Shown in pieces: positions 25,624-33,969 of a DNA stretch of 64,000 nucleotides (its first letter is position 1; every line of letters begins with the position of its first letter). Position numbers and translations under genes: made by a program. The DNA is taken from NCBI RefSeq assembly GCF_029894125.1, contig NZ_JARXYZ010000003.1:471450-535449 (forward strand), given 5' to 3'. The notes under the pieces are model-generated. The model was not told the DNA's origin and searched no databases. It saw only the letters and a list, made by a program, of their open reading frames with translations. This DNA is from Kitasatospora sp. MAA19. GTDB taxonomy: Bacteria; Actinomycetota; Actinomycetes; Streptomycetales; Streptomycetaceae.

Positions 25624-26546
25624 CTCATGTCCTTCAGCGTCGCGGCCCGGCGTTCTGTCACACCTTGCGGAGAACTTTTTTTCGCGGGCTTCCCCGCGGC
25701 TTTCCCAGCGGCTTCCGCTTTCCCGGCGGCTTCCGCTTTCCCGGCGACTTCCGCTTTCCCGGCGACTTCCTCAGCGGGCTCTTCGGCAGCTCCCCCGGCG
25801 GGCTTCTGCGCCGACCGCCGCACGGGCCACCCCGCCGCCGGTGCGGCCTCGCGCGCGGCCGGGATCCCGACCCCGGCGGAGAAGGGCTGTTCCAGCACCT
25901 TGGCCAGTCTCCGCAGCCCCCGGTGGGCGGCCATCCGGACGCTGCCGGCCCGCTTGCCGAGCACCCGGGCGGCGCTCTCGGCGTCCAGGTCCATGACCAC
26001 CCGCAGCAGGACGGCCTCGGCCTGGTCGCGCGGCAGCCGGGAGATCAGCGCCAGCGCGTCGGCGGTGCCGACCGTGGTCAGCGCGGCGCCCGCGGTGTCG
26101 TCCCCGGCGGCCAGCCCGGCCAGGTACTCGAAGGGCAGGTCGGCGACCGGGCGGCGGCGCCGGGCCCGCAGGTGGTCGAGGGCGCGGTGCCGCGCGACGG
26201 TGGCGGCCCAGCCGCGGAAGCCGTCCCCGTCGCCGGAGAAGCCGTGCAGGTCGCGGGCGATCTGCAGCCAGGTCTCGGAGGCGATGTCCTCGGCGTCCTG
26301 GGCGTCCTCGGGCCGGCCGCCGACCAGCACCCGCAGGTAGCGCAGCAGGCCCGGCTGGACGGTCCGGAACAGCAGCCGGAACGCCTCCTCGTCCCCTGCC
26401 TGGGCGGCCCGGACGGCCTCGGTCAGATCGACGGGGACGGGGGCCCGGCCCGCCGGCGGCCCGGCGGGCCGTACTGGTCCGGACCGGCCGACTGGGCTGC
26501 CGGTGCCCGCTCCGGGGCGCTCTGCACTCTGCACCCGCCACATCAT
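25620..26546 (-). CDS. ECF RNA polymerase sigma factor with Lys/Ala repeat tail
   Basis: Sigma region 2 (residues about 55-120) reads VRAAQAGDEEAFRLLFR, EDAEDIASETWLQIAR and WAATVARHRALDHLRAR. Region 4 includes LPRDQAEAVLLRVVMDLDAESAARVLGKRAGSV. A 75-residue low-complexity tail of repeated AGKAEA-type units follows and is absent from ordinary ECF factors. The start is uncertain: ATG at 26546 is the likeliest, with GTG at 26534 as alternative. It is translationally coupled to the downstream membrane protein, its presumed anti-sigma partner. Confidence 0.85.
   Translation of the reverse strand: MMWRVQSAERPGAGTGSPVGRSGPVRPAGPPAGRAPVPVDLTEAVRAAQAGDEEAFRLLFRTVQPGLLRYLRVLVGGRPEDAQDAEDIASETWLQIARDLHGFSGDGDGFRGWAATVARHRALDHLRARRRRPVADLPFEYLAGLAAGDDTAGAALTTVGTADALALISRLPRDQAEAVLLRVVMDLDAESAARVLGKRAGSVRMAAHRGLRRLAKVLEQPFSAGVGIPAAREAAPAAGWPVRRSAQKPAGGAAEEPAEEVAGKAEVAGKAEAAGKAEAAGKAAGKPAKKSSPQGVTERRAATLKDMR
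25701..25772. repeat. 18-bp in-frame tandem repeat in sigma factor tail
   Basis: Four consecutive 18-base units (TTTCCCGGCGGCTTCCGC with few changes) start at 25701, 25719, 25737 and 25755. Because 18 is a multiple of three, copy changes keep the reading frame and lengthen or shorten the AGKAEA-type tail by six residues. Confidence 0.9.
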
Positions 26547-26811
26547 GCGCCATCCGGGCGAACGCCTCGGGGTGCGGGCGAAGGGTCGGGCCGAACGGGA
26601 CGGGGCCGAGCCGGACCGGGCCGGTGCGGAGACCTCCCTCTTCCCCGCCGCGCTGGAGGACGTCAACGCCGCGGGTGTCACGGCTCGCACCATGACAACT
26701 GTCACGCGGATCCCGCAACGGACGGCACTGCTCTGACGGAGGGTCGGACGGAAAGACTGGAGGCACGACGCGGGCACCTGCCCGCGGCCACCAGTCGGGG
26801 AGGAACCCACC

Positions 26812-27534
26812 GTGAGCCAGACCGTCAGCGCCGCTGCCCCCACCGCCCCCGCCGCCCCCGCCAAGGCCGGCAAGGCCCCGAACCCGGCGGTCTCCGGACT
26901 CCGCCCGCTCGCCCTCGACGTGGCCGCCCCGCTGGTCGGCTACTACCTGCTGCACTCGGCCTGCGGCCTGAGCGAGTTCGCCGCGCTGGCGTGGAGCAGC
27001 GCGATCCCGGCCGGCCGGACCGTCCTCGGCCTGCTGCGCGAGCGCAGGCTCAACCTGTGGGCCGCGCTGATGCTGGTCGTGAACCTGGCCGGCCTGGCGC
27101 TCACCTTCGTCACCGGCGACGCCCGGCTGATGATCGCCAAGGACGGCGGGCTGACCGGCACCGTGGCGCTGGCGGTCCTGGTCTCGGGGCTGATCGGCCG
27201 CTCGGTGATGACCCCGATGGTGATGCCCTTCATCACCAAGGGCAAGCGCGACCGCGCCGCCGCCTGGCAGCGGCTGGTCGAGGGCCGGGCGGCCGGCTCC
27301 CGGGCCTTCCGCCGCCACGAGCGGGTGTTCGCGGGCATCTGGGGCACCGCGCTGCTGGCGGAGTGCGTCGCCCGGGTGGTCGGCGCCTTCACCCTCCCGG
27401 TGGCGACCATGGCCTGGCTGTCCACCGTGTTCCTGGTCGGCGCGATCGTGGCCGGCTCGATGCTCGGTCAGATCGCGGTCGAGCCGATGGCGAAGTTGGT
27501 CCGCGCCGAGGCCGAGGCCCCCACCGCCGCCTGA
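26812..27534 (+). CDS. VC0807-family membrane protein
   Basis: A 240-residue membrane protein with about six hydrophobic segments, starting after an Ala/Pro-rich N-terminus. Recognisable features are LALDVAAPLVGYYLLH, the Arg-rich loop LRERRLNLWAALML, and SVMTPMVMPFITKG. It matches the VC0807 family in layout; members have no established function. The GTG at 26812 has GGAGGAACCCACC upstream. It is divergent from the ECF sigma gene. The 265-base gap carries TGTCACG at 26676-26682 and again near 26700 with a TGACA/TGTCA inverted pair, which may be regulatory. Confidence 0.75.
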   Translation: MSQTVSAAAPTAPAAPAKAGKAPNPAVSGLRPLALDVAAPLVGYYLLHSACGLSEFAALAWSSAIPAGRTVLGLLRERRLNLWAALMLVVNLAGLALTFVTGDARLMIAKDGGLTGTVALAVLVSGLIGRSVMTPMVMPFITKGKRDRAAAWQRLVEGRAAGSRAFRRHERVFAGIWGTALLAECVARVVGAFTLPVATMAWLSTVFLVGAIVAGSMLGQIAVEPMAKLVRAEAEAPTAA

Positions 27535-27661
27535 CCCGGGCCCCGCGACGAGCTGAACCAAGGATGCCGGCGATCCGAACGGCGAGGAACCATCCGGATC
27601 TCCCGGGAGTCCTTCATAACGAGGGGGTAACGGGACCCCCGGTCGAGGAAACGGGGATCCC

Positions 27662-28402
27662 ATGAGCAGGACGCACGCGCTGAGCACCACCGAGGAACGC
27701 ACCCTCGTCTGGGACGGCTGCCTGAACGTCCGCGACCTGGGCGGGCTGCCCACCGTCTCCGGCCGGCCGACCGCGCGCGGGGCGATAGCCCGGGCGGACA
27801 ACCTGGACCGCCTCACCGCCGAGGGCTGGGACGGCCTCCTGGACCACGGCGTCCGCACCGTGGTCGACCTGCGCAACACCGAGGAGTACAAGCCGCTCCT
27901 CCCGCTCCCCGAGGGCGTCGAGCTGATCCGCGTCCCGCTGGACGAACTCGCCGGCCCCGCCTGGTGGGAGGCCTACGGCCGACTGGACGGCACCCCGCTC
28001 GCGCTCCGCCCCTACCTGGACCACTGCCCGCACGCCGCCGCCGCGCTGATCGCCGCCATCGCCGGCGCCCGCCCCGGCGGCCTGGTCGTGCACTGCGGCG
28101 CCGGCCGCGACCGCACCGGCCTGGCGGCCCTGCTGCTGCTCGCCCTGGCCGGCGTCGAACGGGCCGCGATCGTCGAGGACTACCTGCTCAGCGGCCCCAA
28201 CGTCCGCCCGCTGTACGGGATGCTGGGCCTGCCGGACCCGTACCGCCGGATCGACGCGGTGCTGGCCGAGGCCGGCACCACCGCCGAGGCCGCCCTGTCG
28301 GGCGCGCTGGACGACCTCGACCCGGCCGGCTACCTGCTCGCCGCCGGGGCCACCCCCGCCGAGGTCGCCGCCGTCCGGGCCCGCCTCCTGCCCAACTCGT
28401 AG
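27662..28402 (+). CDS. Tyrosine-protein phosphatase (dual-specificity-like)
   Basis: A 246-residue PTP-superfamily enzyme. The active-site loop is intact as HCGAGRDRTG, with the nucleophilic Cys near residue 144. The N-terminal NVRDLGGLPT and the general-acid region (VVDLRNTEEY, then VPLDEL) fit the bacterial PtpB/YwlE-unrelated Y-phosphatase_3 group. It is soluble and cytosolic. The ATG at 27662 has GAGG and GGGGATCCC upstream. Substrates could include phosphotyrosine proteins or phosphoinositides; nothing here decides. Confidence 0.9.
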   Translation: MSRTHALSTTEERTLVWDGCLNVRDLGGLPTVSGRPTARGAIARADNLDRLTAEGWDGLLDHGVRTVVDLRNTEEYKPLLPLPEGVELIRVPLDELAGPAWWEAYGRLDGTPLALRPYLDHCPHAAAALIAAIAGARPGGLVVHCGAGRDRTGLAALLLLALAGVERAAIVEDYLLSGPNVRPLYGMLGLPDPYRRIDAVLAEAGTTAEAALSGALDDLDPAGYLLAAGATPAEVAAVRARLLPNS

Positions 28403-28470
28403 CACCTCGGCCGCGATTGACGGCCCATCCGAACCCTCCTGGCCACCGGGGAAGACCATCCACACCCATC

Positions 28471-28515
28471 GTCAACCGATGGTTGACGACACGGGATCGA
28501 CAACCTACGGTTGAC
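28471..28515 (+). promoter_or_regulatory. Leaderless promoter overlapped by two palindromic operators
   Basis: The palindrome GTCAACCGATGGTTGAC occupies 28471-28487 and a variant, GACAACCTACGGTTGAC, occupies 28499-28515, 28 bp centre to centre. They overlap a promoter with -35 TTGACG (28483-28488), a 17-bp spacer, and -10 TACGGT (28506-28511). Transcription would start at about 28518, the A of the next gene's ATG, giving a leaderless transcript. A repressor bound to either palindrome would cover the -35 or -10 element. Confidence 0.78.
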
Positions 28516-28517
28516 GC

Positions 28518-29279
28518 ATGGAGAATCCCGTCGTTCCCACCACCACCCCGCTGCGCCTCGACGACCTGATCGCCGCGATCAAGAAGGTCCACCCCGACGC
28601 GCTCGACCAGTTGTCCGACGCGGTCATCGCCGCCGACCACCTCGGCGACCTCGCCGACCACCTGATCGGCCACTTCGTCGACCAGGCCCGCCGCTCCGGC
28701 GCGTCCTGGACCGACATCGGCCGCAGCATGGGGGTCAGCAAGCAGGCCGCCCAGAAGCGATTCGTCCCCAAGGACCCGGGCACCCCCACCGACCTCGACC
28801 CCAGCCAGGGCTTCAGCCGGTTCACGCCCCGGGCCCGCAAGGTCGTGGTGGCCTCACAGGAGGAGGCCCGGCGGGCGAACAACGCCGAGATCACCGCCGA
28901 GCACATCCTGCTCGGCCTGCTCGCCGAGCCCGAGGGCATCGCGGTCAAGGCACTCGCCGCCCAGGGCGTCACCCCCGAGGCCGTCCGGACGGCGACCACC
29001 GCCGTCCTGCCGGCCGCCGTCGAGCAGACGCCGCCCGCGCTGATCCCGTACGACGGGCAGGGCAAGAAGGTGCTGGAGCTGGCCTTCCGCGAGGCGCTCA
29101 AGCTCGGGCACAACTACGTCGGCACCGAGCACATCCTGCTCGCGCTGCTGGAGTTGGAGCACGGCGAGGGCGTGCTCGCCGGCCTGAAGGTGGACAAGCC
29201 CGAGACGGAGACCTTCGTCTCGGAGACCATCGCCGCCATCATCGCCGCCCGGAACGCGGAGCCCGAGCAGCAGCAGTGA
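28518..29279 (+). CDS. Clp N-domain protein with N-terminal HTH
   Basis: A 253-residue protein. Residues 1-80 include a helix-turn-helix-like region (GASWTDIGRSMGVSKQAAQKRF). Residues 100-250 carry the two Clp-N (ClpC/ClpA amino-terminal) repeats: FTPRARKVVVASQEEARRANNAEITAEHILLGLL and VLELAFREALKLGHNYVGTEHILLALL. There is no AAA+ ATPase domain, so it may be an adaptor or a protein-sensing regulator of the Clp protease. The ATG sits directly at the predicted transcription start and has no ribosome site. The HTH may bind the palindromes just upstream (autoregulation; inference). Confidence 0.88.
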   Translation: MENPVVPTTTPLRLDDLIAAIKKVHPDALDQLSDAVIAADHLGDLADHLIGHFVDQARRSGASWTDIGRSMGVSKQAAQKRFVPKDPGTPTDLDPSQGFSRFTPRARKVVVASQEEARRANNAEITAEHILLGLLAEPEGIAVKALAAQGVTPEAVRTATTAVLPAAVEQTPPALIPYDGQGKKVLELAFREALKLGHNYVGTEHILLALLELEHGEGVLAGLKVDKPETETFVSETIAAIIAARNAEPEQQQ

Positions 29280-29294
29280 GGCACTGCGCCCCAG

Positions 29295-29329
29295 CCGTGC
29301 CCCGGATGGAACTCCCACCCGGGGCACGG
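29295..29329. terminator. Hairpin between convergent genes
   Basis: An 11-bp perfect stem (CCGTGCCCCGG and its complement) with a 13-base loop lies between the Clp-N protein gene and the Nudix gene. Confidence 0.8.
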
Positions 29330-29346
29330 CACTTCGGCTGGACCGC

Positions 29347-29838
29347 TCAGAAGCCGGAGACGCGTGTGGTGACGATCCGCACCCGGCCGTCGACGGCCGC
29401 CTCCAGCGCCGCCCGCAACCGGGCCGAGCGGGCCGGGCCGAGGAGCTCCAGCGCCTCCTCGACGGTGGCCCAGCGGTGCGTGTCCAGTTCGCCGGCCGGG
29501 ACGGTCACGGGGGTGCCGTCCGGGACGGTGCCGAAGTCGAACATCAAGTGCTCGGCGGGGTGGTCGAGTTCGGCCGAGGGGTGGGTCCAGGAGATGGCCA
29601 GCAGCTCCCCGGCCGCCTTGACGATGCCGGTCTCCTCCCACAACTCCCGGGCGGCGCACTCGACCGGGCCCTCGCCGAGGTCGATCGTGCCGCCCGGGAA
29701 CTGCCAGTGCTCGCGGTACCCGGCCTTCACGATCAGGACCCGGCCGGACTCGTCCCGCAGCAGGCAGCCGGCCGCCGCGTAGATCCTGGGCAAGGACGCC
29801 AACCACTCCTCGCGGGACTTCAAGGGCTCAGCCGTCAC
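29347..29838 (-). CDS. Nudix hydrolase
   Basis: A 163-residue Nudix pyrophosphohydrolase. The Nudix box is complete: Gly at GGTIDLGEGPVECAARELWEETGI gives the GX5EX7REUXEEXGU pattern around residues 48-71. The preceding beta strands (IYAAAGCLLRDESGRVLIVKAG) are typical. Substrate could be a nucleoside diphosphate derivative or a damaged nucleotide. The GTG at 29838 has AGGAGGATC upstream. It stands as a single gene, convergent with the Clp-N gene. Confidence 0.92.
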   Translation of the reverse strand: MTAEPLKSREEWLASLPRIYAAAGCLLRDESGRVLIVKAGYREHWQFPGGTIDLGEGPVECAARELWEETGIVKAAGELLAISWTHPSAELDHPAEHLMFDFGTVPDGTPVTVPAGELDTHRWATVEEALELLGPARSARLRAALEAAVDGRVRIVTTRVSGF

Positions 29839-29918
29839 TGCGATCCTCCTGGGGCACGGTGGTCCTGGACCGCCTACTCTGCCACCGGGCCACCGGGCCC
29901 GCCGGTGGCAGGGCGGGC

Positions 29919-30356
29919 TCAGTGCCGGGCGGCGAGGTGCTCGACCAGGCGGTCGAAGCTGGAGTTGAGGCCCGCCTCGGCCTCCGGACCGCAGTACATC
30001 GCCGGCACCTCGGTCTGACGCAGGACCACCTCGGCGCGGCCGTCGCCGAGGTCCTTGAAGGTCAGCGTGGAGCGCATGCCCACGCCCTCCTCGGCCAGGG
30101 CGATCAGCTCGCCCGGGCGGATCTCGGTGATCGTGGCGCGCATCGGGTACTTCTCACCGGTCTCGTCGATGGTCATGGTGCTGTCGTAGCGCCCGCCCAC
30201 CGTGGGCTCGATGGTCACGGTGTCCAGCTCGACGTGGGTGCCGACCGGGCCCCAGAAGCGGATGAACTGCTCGGGCTCGACGTAGGCGCGGAAGGCCGCG
30301 TCCGGGGTGGCCGGCAGCTCGCGGGTGATGGTCAGCTCGCCCAGGTTCTCGGTCAT
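29919..30356 (-). CDS. SRPBCC/AHSA1-family protein
   Basis: A 145-residue START-like fold protein of the AHSA1 group. The family pattern is clear: ITRELPATPDAAFRAYVEPEQFIRFWGP at the N-terminus, VGGRYDSTM in the middle, and LVEHLAARH at the C-terminus. Such proteins bind hydrophobic ligands or stimulate partner ATPases and often pair with ArsR regulators; none is adjacent here. The ATG at 30356 is the normal start. Function is not determinable beyond family. Confidence 0.87.
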   Translation of the reverse strand: MTENLGELTITRELPATPDAAFRAYVEPEQFIRFWGPVGTHVELDTVTIEPTVGGRYDSTMTIDETGEKYPMRATITEIRPGELIALAEEGVGMRSTLTFKDLGDGRAEVVLRQTEVPAMYCGPEAEAGLNSSFDRLVEHLAARH

Positions 30357-30419
30357 GGCATGGTCCTTCGTGTTCGTGAGTGTCCGTGGTGCGCTTGCAC
30401 AGGGGTAGACCGGGGCCGC

Positions 30420-30540
30420 ATCCGAAACTCATCGCTCCCCGCGGAGATGTTTTCGAGAAGTTCTGAGAAGTGCTGAGCAGTTCTGCGGAGTTCCGGGTTC
30501 TGGGGAGTGCCGGGTTGCGGAGTGCCGGGGAAAGTTCCGC
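30420..30540. repeat. Degenerate short repeats (GAGAAGTTCT / GGAGTGCCGGG)
   Basis: The gap between the SRPBCC gene and the STAS-like gene carries several imperfect copies of GAGAAGTTCTGAG and GGAGTTCCGGGTT or GGAGTGCCGGG, all about 11-16 bases apart. They may be slippage products. No promoter element is evident within them. Confidence 0.45.
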
Positions 30541-30581
30541 CGGGGCCGATGAGCCCGGGCCGCCAGGCCGGTCCAAGCAGT

Positions 30582-30908
30582 ATGGAGACCGCCCGGAAGA
30601 CCCCGACCGCCCCCGTCCTGACCTGTGACCTGGGCGCGCTGGCCGCGCCCGACCTGGCCGTCGTCGACGCCCTCGCCCGGCTGCGGCTCGCCGCCGCGCG
30701 GTACGGGGTGGGCGTGGTACTGCTGAACGCGAGCGGCCCGCTACGGGAACTGCTCGCGTTCAGCGGGCTCGCCGCCCTGCTGCCGGGGGCCGTGGACCCC
30801 CTCGGCGTCGAGTGGCTACTCGGCGTCCAACCGGGGCGGGAGGCCGAACAGCGGGAAGAGCACGTCGGTGTCCAGGAAGCTGGTGAACCCGGTGATCCGG
30901 CCCGCTGA
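30582..30908 (+). CDS. STAS-domain-like small protein
   Basis: A 108-residue protein whose first 75 residues look like an anti-sigma-antagonist STAS fold: VLTCDLGALAAPDLAVVDALARLRLAA, then GVGVVLLNASGPLRELLAFSGLAALLP. The phosphorylatable Ser/Thr would fall in NASGPL. The last 35 residues are atypical and overlap the 3' end of the convergent sigma factor gene by 93 bases. The ATG at 30582 is preferred over 30549 because METARK precedes the fold closely. It may be one of the orphan STAS proteins paired with stress sigma factors; confidence is moderate. Confidence 0.6.
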   Translation: METARKTPTAPVLTCDLGALAAPDLAVVDALARLRLAAARYGVGVVLLNASGPLRELLAFSGLAALLPGAVDPLGVEWLLGVQPGREAEQREEHVGVQEAGEPGDPAR

Positions 30909-31793
30909 CACCTCCGGCACGATCAGCGCCCACGGCTCGTGCCCGCCCGCCGGGCTCGGCCGGTACTGGGCGAAGGCCGGGCCCCCGTTGGCCGTCACCG
31001 GGAGCAGCCGGGAGCCGCGGCAGCCGTGGCCGGGGCCGAGCATCCAGTCCCGGATCTCGTCCCGACCCCGCAGCCACATCGCGAACGGCGGCATGTTGAG
31101 CGTGACGTCCTCGTGCAGCAGCGCGGCGAGCCCGTCCATGTCGTACGCCTCGAAGGCGCGGACGTAGCGGTCCAGCAGGGCGCGGTGGTCGTCGTCCAGG
31201 GCGGGGGCCGGGCGGGCGGCCTCGCCGTCCGCGGCGAGCACCGCGCGGGCACGCTGCAGCGCGCTGTTCACCGAGGCCACCGTGACGCCGAGCAGTTCGG
31301 CCACCTCGGCGGCCCTCCAGCCGAGCACCTCACGCAGGATCAGCACCGCCCGCTGCCGGGGCGCGAGGCGCTGCAGCACGGCGACGAAGGCCAGCTTCAC
31401 CGACTCGCGCTGGGCGGCCACCTCGGCCGGATCGCCCGTCTCGGGCAGCACCCGGCCGTCCGGCGCGGGGCCGATCCAGGTCACCTCGGGCAGCTGGGTG
31501 CCGTTCGCGGTGGCCACCGTCACCGGGCCGGCCAGGTCCATCGGGCGGGCCCGGCCGTTGCGGCCGTTCAGCGCGTCCAGGCAGACGTTGGTGGCGATCC
31601 GGTACAGCCAGGAGCGCAGCGCGGCCCGGCCCTCGAAGCCCCGGTGGCCGCGCCAGGCGCGGACCATCGTCTCCTGCACCGCGTCCTCGGCCTCGAAGAC
31701 CGAACCGAGCATCCGGTAGCAGTAGCCCGTCAGCTCCGTCCGGTACCGCTCCAGCTGGAGCTCGACCGGCTCCTCCGTGATCAGGTCGGTCAT
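30816..31793 (-). CDS. ECF sigma factor with C-terminal SnoaL-like domain
   Basis: A 325-residue sigma factor of the SigJ/SigG-like class. Region 2 lies at residues 12-75 (LTGYCYRMLGSVFEAEDAVQETMVRAW) and region 4 at about 135-185 (LAPRQRAVLILREVLGWRAAEVAELLGVTVASVNSALQRAR). A SnoaL/NTF2-like domain follows (LLDRYVRAFEAYDMDGLAALLHEDVTL, then a closing FTSFLD). In this class the C-terminal domain regulates sigma activity in place of an anti-sigma factor. The ATG at 31793 is clear. Its 3' end overlaps the convergent STAS-like gene. Confidence 0.92.
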   Translation of the reverse strand: MTDLITEEPVELQLERYRTELTGYCYRMLGSVFEAEDAVQETMVRAWRGHRGFEGRAALRSWLYRIATNVCLDALNGRNGRARPMDLAGPVTVATANGTQLPEVTWIGPAPDGRVLPETGDPAEVAAQRESVKLAFVAVLQRLAPRQRAVLILREVLGWRAAEVAELLGVTVASVNSALQRARAVLAADGEAARPAPALDDDHRALLDRYVRAFEAYDMDGLAALLHEDVTLNMPPFAMWLRGRDEIRDWMLGPGHGCRGSRLLPVTANGGPAFAQYRPSPAGGHEPWALIVPEVSAGRITGFTSFLDTDVLFPLFGLPPRLDAE

Positions 31794-31863
31794 GGTGCGC
31801 CCCCGTCGTCCTGCCGTGCCCTGCCGAACGGGACGAACGTAGCGCAGGGCACTGACAGTCGGC

Positions 31864-33093
31864 TCACCGCTTCCCGTACACCTGGCCGGAGCCGAACCCG
31901 GTGGTCACCAGCTTCCACAGGGTGGGGAACTCCTCGCCGCTGATCCCGGTCGGGTCGAGGCCGACGACGACGGTGCGGGAGAGGTCCCGGGTGGCGAACA
32001 CGGCGCTGCTGTAGCCGGGCCGGGCGCCGGTCTTGCCCCAGATCTCCGTGCCGTTCGGCAGGACGGCGCGCATCAGGCCCTTGCTGAAGCAGGCGTGCCC
32101 GGCGGTCGGGCCGAGGTCGCAGGACTTGTTGTGGTTGTTCGGCACGTCCGGCACCGCGAACAGCTCGGCCTGCTGGGCGGGCGGCAGCAGCCGGCCGCGG
32201 AACAGCGCGGTGAAGAAGCGCTCCAGGTCGGCGGCGGAGGAGATCATGCCGCCCTCGGCCCACGGGTACGGGCTCTGCTCGGTCACGTCCACCCGGGTCG
32301 TCGTGCCGTCGGCGGCGCGGACGTCCACGTAGCCGGAGGCGTGCGGGCCCCGGATGGACAGGTCGTCGGCGGCCGGGACGTAGGTGGCGTGCAGGCCCAG
32401 CGGACGCGTGATCCGCTGCCGCACCTGGTCGGCGAAGGTGTCGCCGGTGATCTTCTCGATCACCATCCCGGCGACGAAGGTGTTGTTGCCGTTGTACTGC
32501 TGCGCGGTGCCCGGCGCGAAGCCCATCGGCTGGGTGAGCATGTCCGCCACCACCTGCTCGGGCGTGAAGGAGTCCGCCTTGTGCGCGGCGAACCACGCCG
32601 TGCTGCCGTCCCCCGAGGTCATGCCGCCACCGCCGGGCAGGCCGCTGGTGTGGTCGAGCAGCTGGCCGACGGTGACCGCCGGGTAGCCGGCCGGCAGCAG
32701 CCCGGGCAGGTACTGCTGCACGGTGCCGTTCAGGTCGACCCGGCCCTCGGCGACGAGCTGGAGCATCACGGTCGCGGTGAACACCTTGGAGATGCTGCCG
32801 ATCCGGAACCGGGCGTCCGCCGGGACATCCGCCCCCGAGGTGCCGCGCCACCGCGCGTCCGGGCCGCCGACCCGGACCAGCCCGCCGGTGATGTCGGCGG
32901 GCAGGGTGTCGAGGGTCCGCGCGAGCGCGTCCCGGTCCAGCGGGCCCGGCCGGGCGCCGGCGGCGGTGGCGGTGGCGGTCGACGGGGCGTCCGCGGCCAG
33001 GGCGGGCGTCGCGGCGCCGGCCGTGACGGCGGCGAGCAGCGCGCCGGCCGCCGCGAGGGTGGTCCAACGGCGGTTGTGCACAAGGGTGTTCAT
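31864..33093 (-). CDS. Secreted serine hydrolase, class C beta-lactamase / DD-peptidase fold
   Basis: A 409-residue exported protein. The signal peptide spans residues 1-42 (TLAAAGALLAAVTAGAATPALAA). The penicillin-binding motifs are present: SISK (SxxK, catalytic Ser), YNGN (YxN), and the third box region WGKTGARPG. It resembles Streptomyces D-Ala-D-Ala carboxypeptidase/esterase proteins (R61 family) more than true beta-lactamases, but the substrate cannot be decided. The ATG at 33093 has GGAGAG upstream. The sigma factor gene lies 70 bases downstream on the same strand in reading order. Confidence 0.9.
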   Translation of the reverse strand: MNTLVHNRRWTTLAAAGALLAAVTAGAATPALAADAPSTATATAAGARPGPLDRDALARTLDTLPADITGGLVRVGGPDARWRGTSGADVPADARFRIGSISKVFTATVMLQLVAEGRVDLNGTVQQYLPGLLPAGYPAVTVGQLLDHTSGLPGGGGMTSGDGSTAWFAAHKADSFTPEQVVADMLTQPMGFAPGTAQQYNGNNTFVAGMVIEKITGDTFADQVRQRITRPLGLHATYVPAADDLSIRGPHASGYVDVRAADGTTTRVDVTEQSPYPWAEGGMISSAADLERFFTALFRGRLLPPAQQAELFAVPDVPNNHNKSCDLGPTAGHACFSKGLMRAVLPNGTEIWGKTGARPGYSSAVFATRDLSRTVVVGLDPTGISGEEFPTLWKLVTTGFGSGQVYGKR

Positions 33094-33281
33094 CTGAAGG
33101 CTCTCCAACTGCGGCTCGCCCGTCGGGCGGTGGCTCGGACGGGACGAGTCTTCGGCAGAGCCGCCGTCCGGACCATCCGGGGCGACCCCGAGCCGCCCCG
33201 GAACCGTCCCGGAGAACACCCCTGAGCATGCGTCAGGGGCGGGCGCCGGAACTCGGCGCCCGCCCCCGGACTCGGAACCGA

Positions 33282-33554
33282 TCAGTGGGCGGAGTGCTTC
33301 TCCGCGCCGCGGTGCCGGTGACCCTTGAGCTCGGCGTGCATCGCCGGGGTGGCGTGCGCCGCCGAGGACGCCCGGTCGCGCCCGCCGTGCCGGAAGGCGT
33401 CGGGCGCGGCGTACCCGGCGCCGGCGGTGGACATGGCGTCGGCACGCAGTCCCGGCACCAGCCGGGTGGGCGCGGTCGCCATGCCGCGGCGCTCCAGCAG
33501 CTCCTGGGTGCCCTGGCGGAGCTTGGCGGTACTGCCCGGTGTTCGCTTGGTCAT
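33282..33554 (-). CDS. Small basic hypothetical protein
   Basis: A 90-residue, Arg/His/Ala-rich protein with no hydrophobic segment or Cys. The start is supported by GGGAGG six bases before the ATG at 33554. It ends with a His/Lys-rich tail (ELKGHRHRGAEKHSAH). I do not recognise a family; the composition suggests nucleic-acid or metal binding but that is a guess. Confidence 0.6.
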   Translation of the reverse strand: MTKRTPGSTAKLRQGTQELLERRGMATAPTRLVPGLRADAMSTAGAGYAAPDAFRHGGRDRASSAAHATPAMHAELKGHRHRGAEKHSAH

Positions 33555-33702
33555 CGTCGGCCTCCCTTCGGCGGCCACCGGCCGGACGGTTGTCGACCGG
33601 AGGGGCCACATGGGCTTTATGTCCGGATTTTATCGGGCTTGCCCGCCGCTGCCACCGGGACAGCCGGCCCAGGCCCGCAGGCCGGGCCCCCGGCCCCTGA
33701 CC

Positions 33703-33969
33703 TCAGCCCATGACCTCGTGGACGAAGCACCAGCGCCAGTCCTCGCCCTGCTCGTACGAGCGGATCACCGGATGCGAGGTGTTGTGGAAGTGCGCGGTGG
33801 CGTGCCGCTGCGGCGAGAAGTCGCAGCAGCCGATGTGGCCGCAGTCCAGGCAGATCCGCAGGTGCACCCAGTCCCGGCGCCCCTGGGCCAGGCAGTCGGC
33901 GCAGCCGTCGGCCGGCGGGAGGGGGTCGATGTCCCGGGGGGCCGCGGCGAGGTCTTCGCAGGCACTCAT
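33703..33969 (-). CDS. UBP-type zinc finger protein
   Basis: An 88-residue single-domain protein with the Zn-UBP ligand set: CADC near residue 23, CLDCGHIGCC near 41-50, then HATAHFHNTSHP. These match the ubiquitin-hydrolase-type zinc finger found as a stand-alone protein in many actinomycetes. Two or three zinc ions are expected. It has no protease domain. The role of the bacterial stand-alone form is unknown; peptide C-terminus recognition is the domain's known property in eukaryotes. Confidence 0.9.
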   Translation of the reverse strand: MSACEDLAAAPRDIDPLPPADGCADCLAQGRRDWVHLRICLDCGHIGCCDFSPQRHATAHFHNTSHPVIRSYEQGEDWRWCFVHEVMG

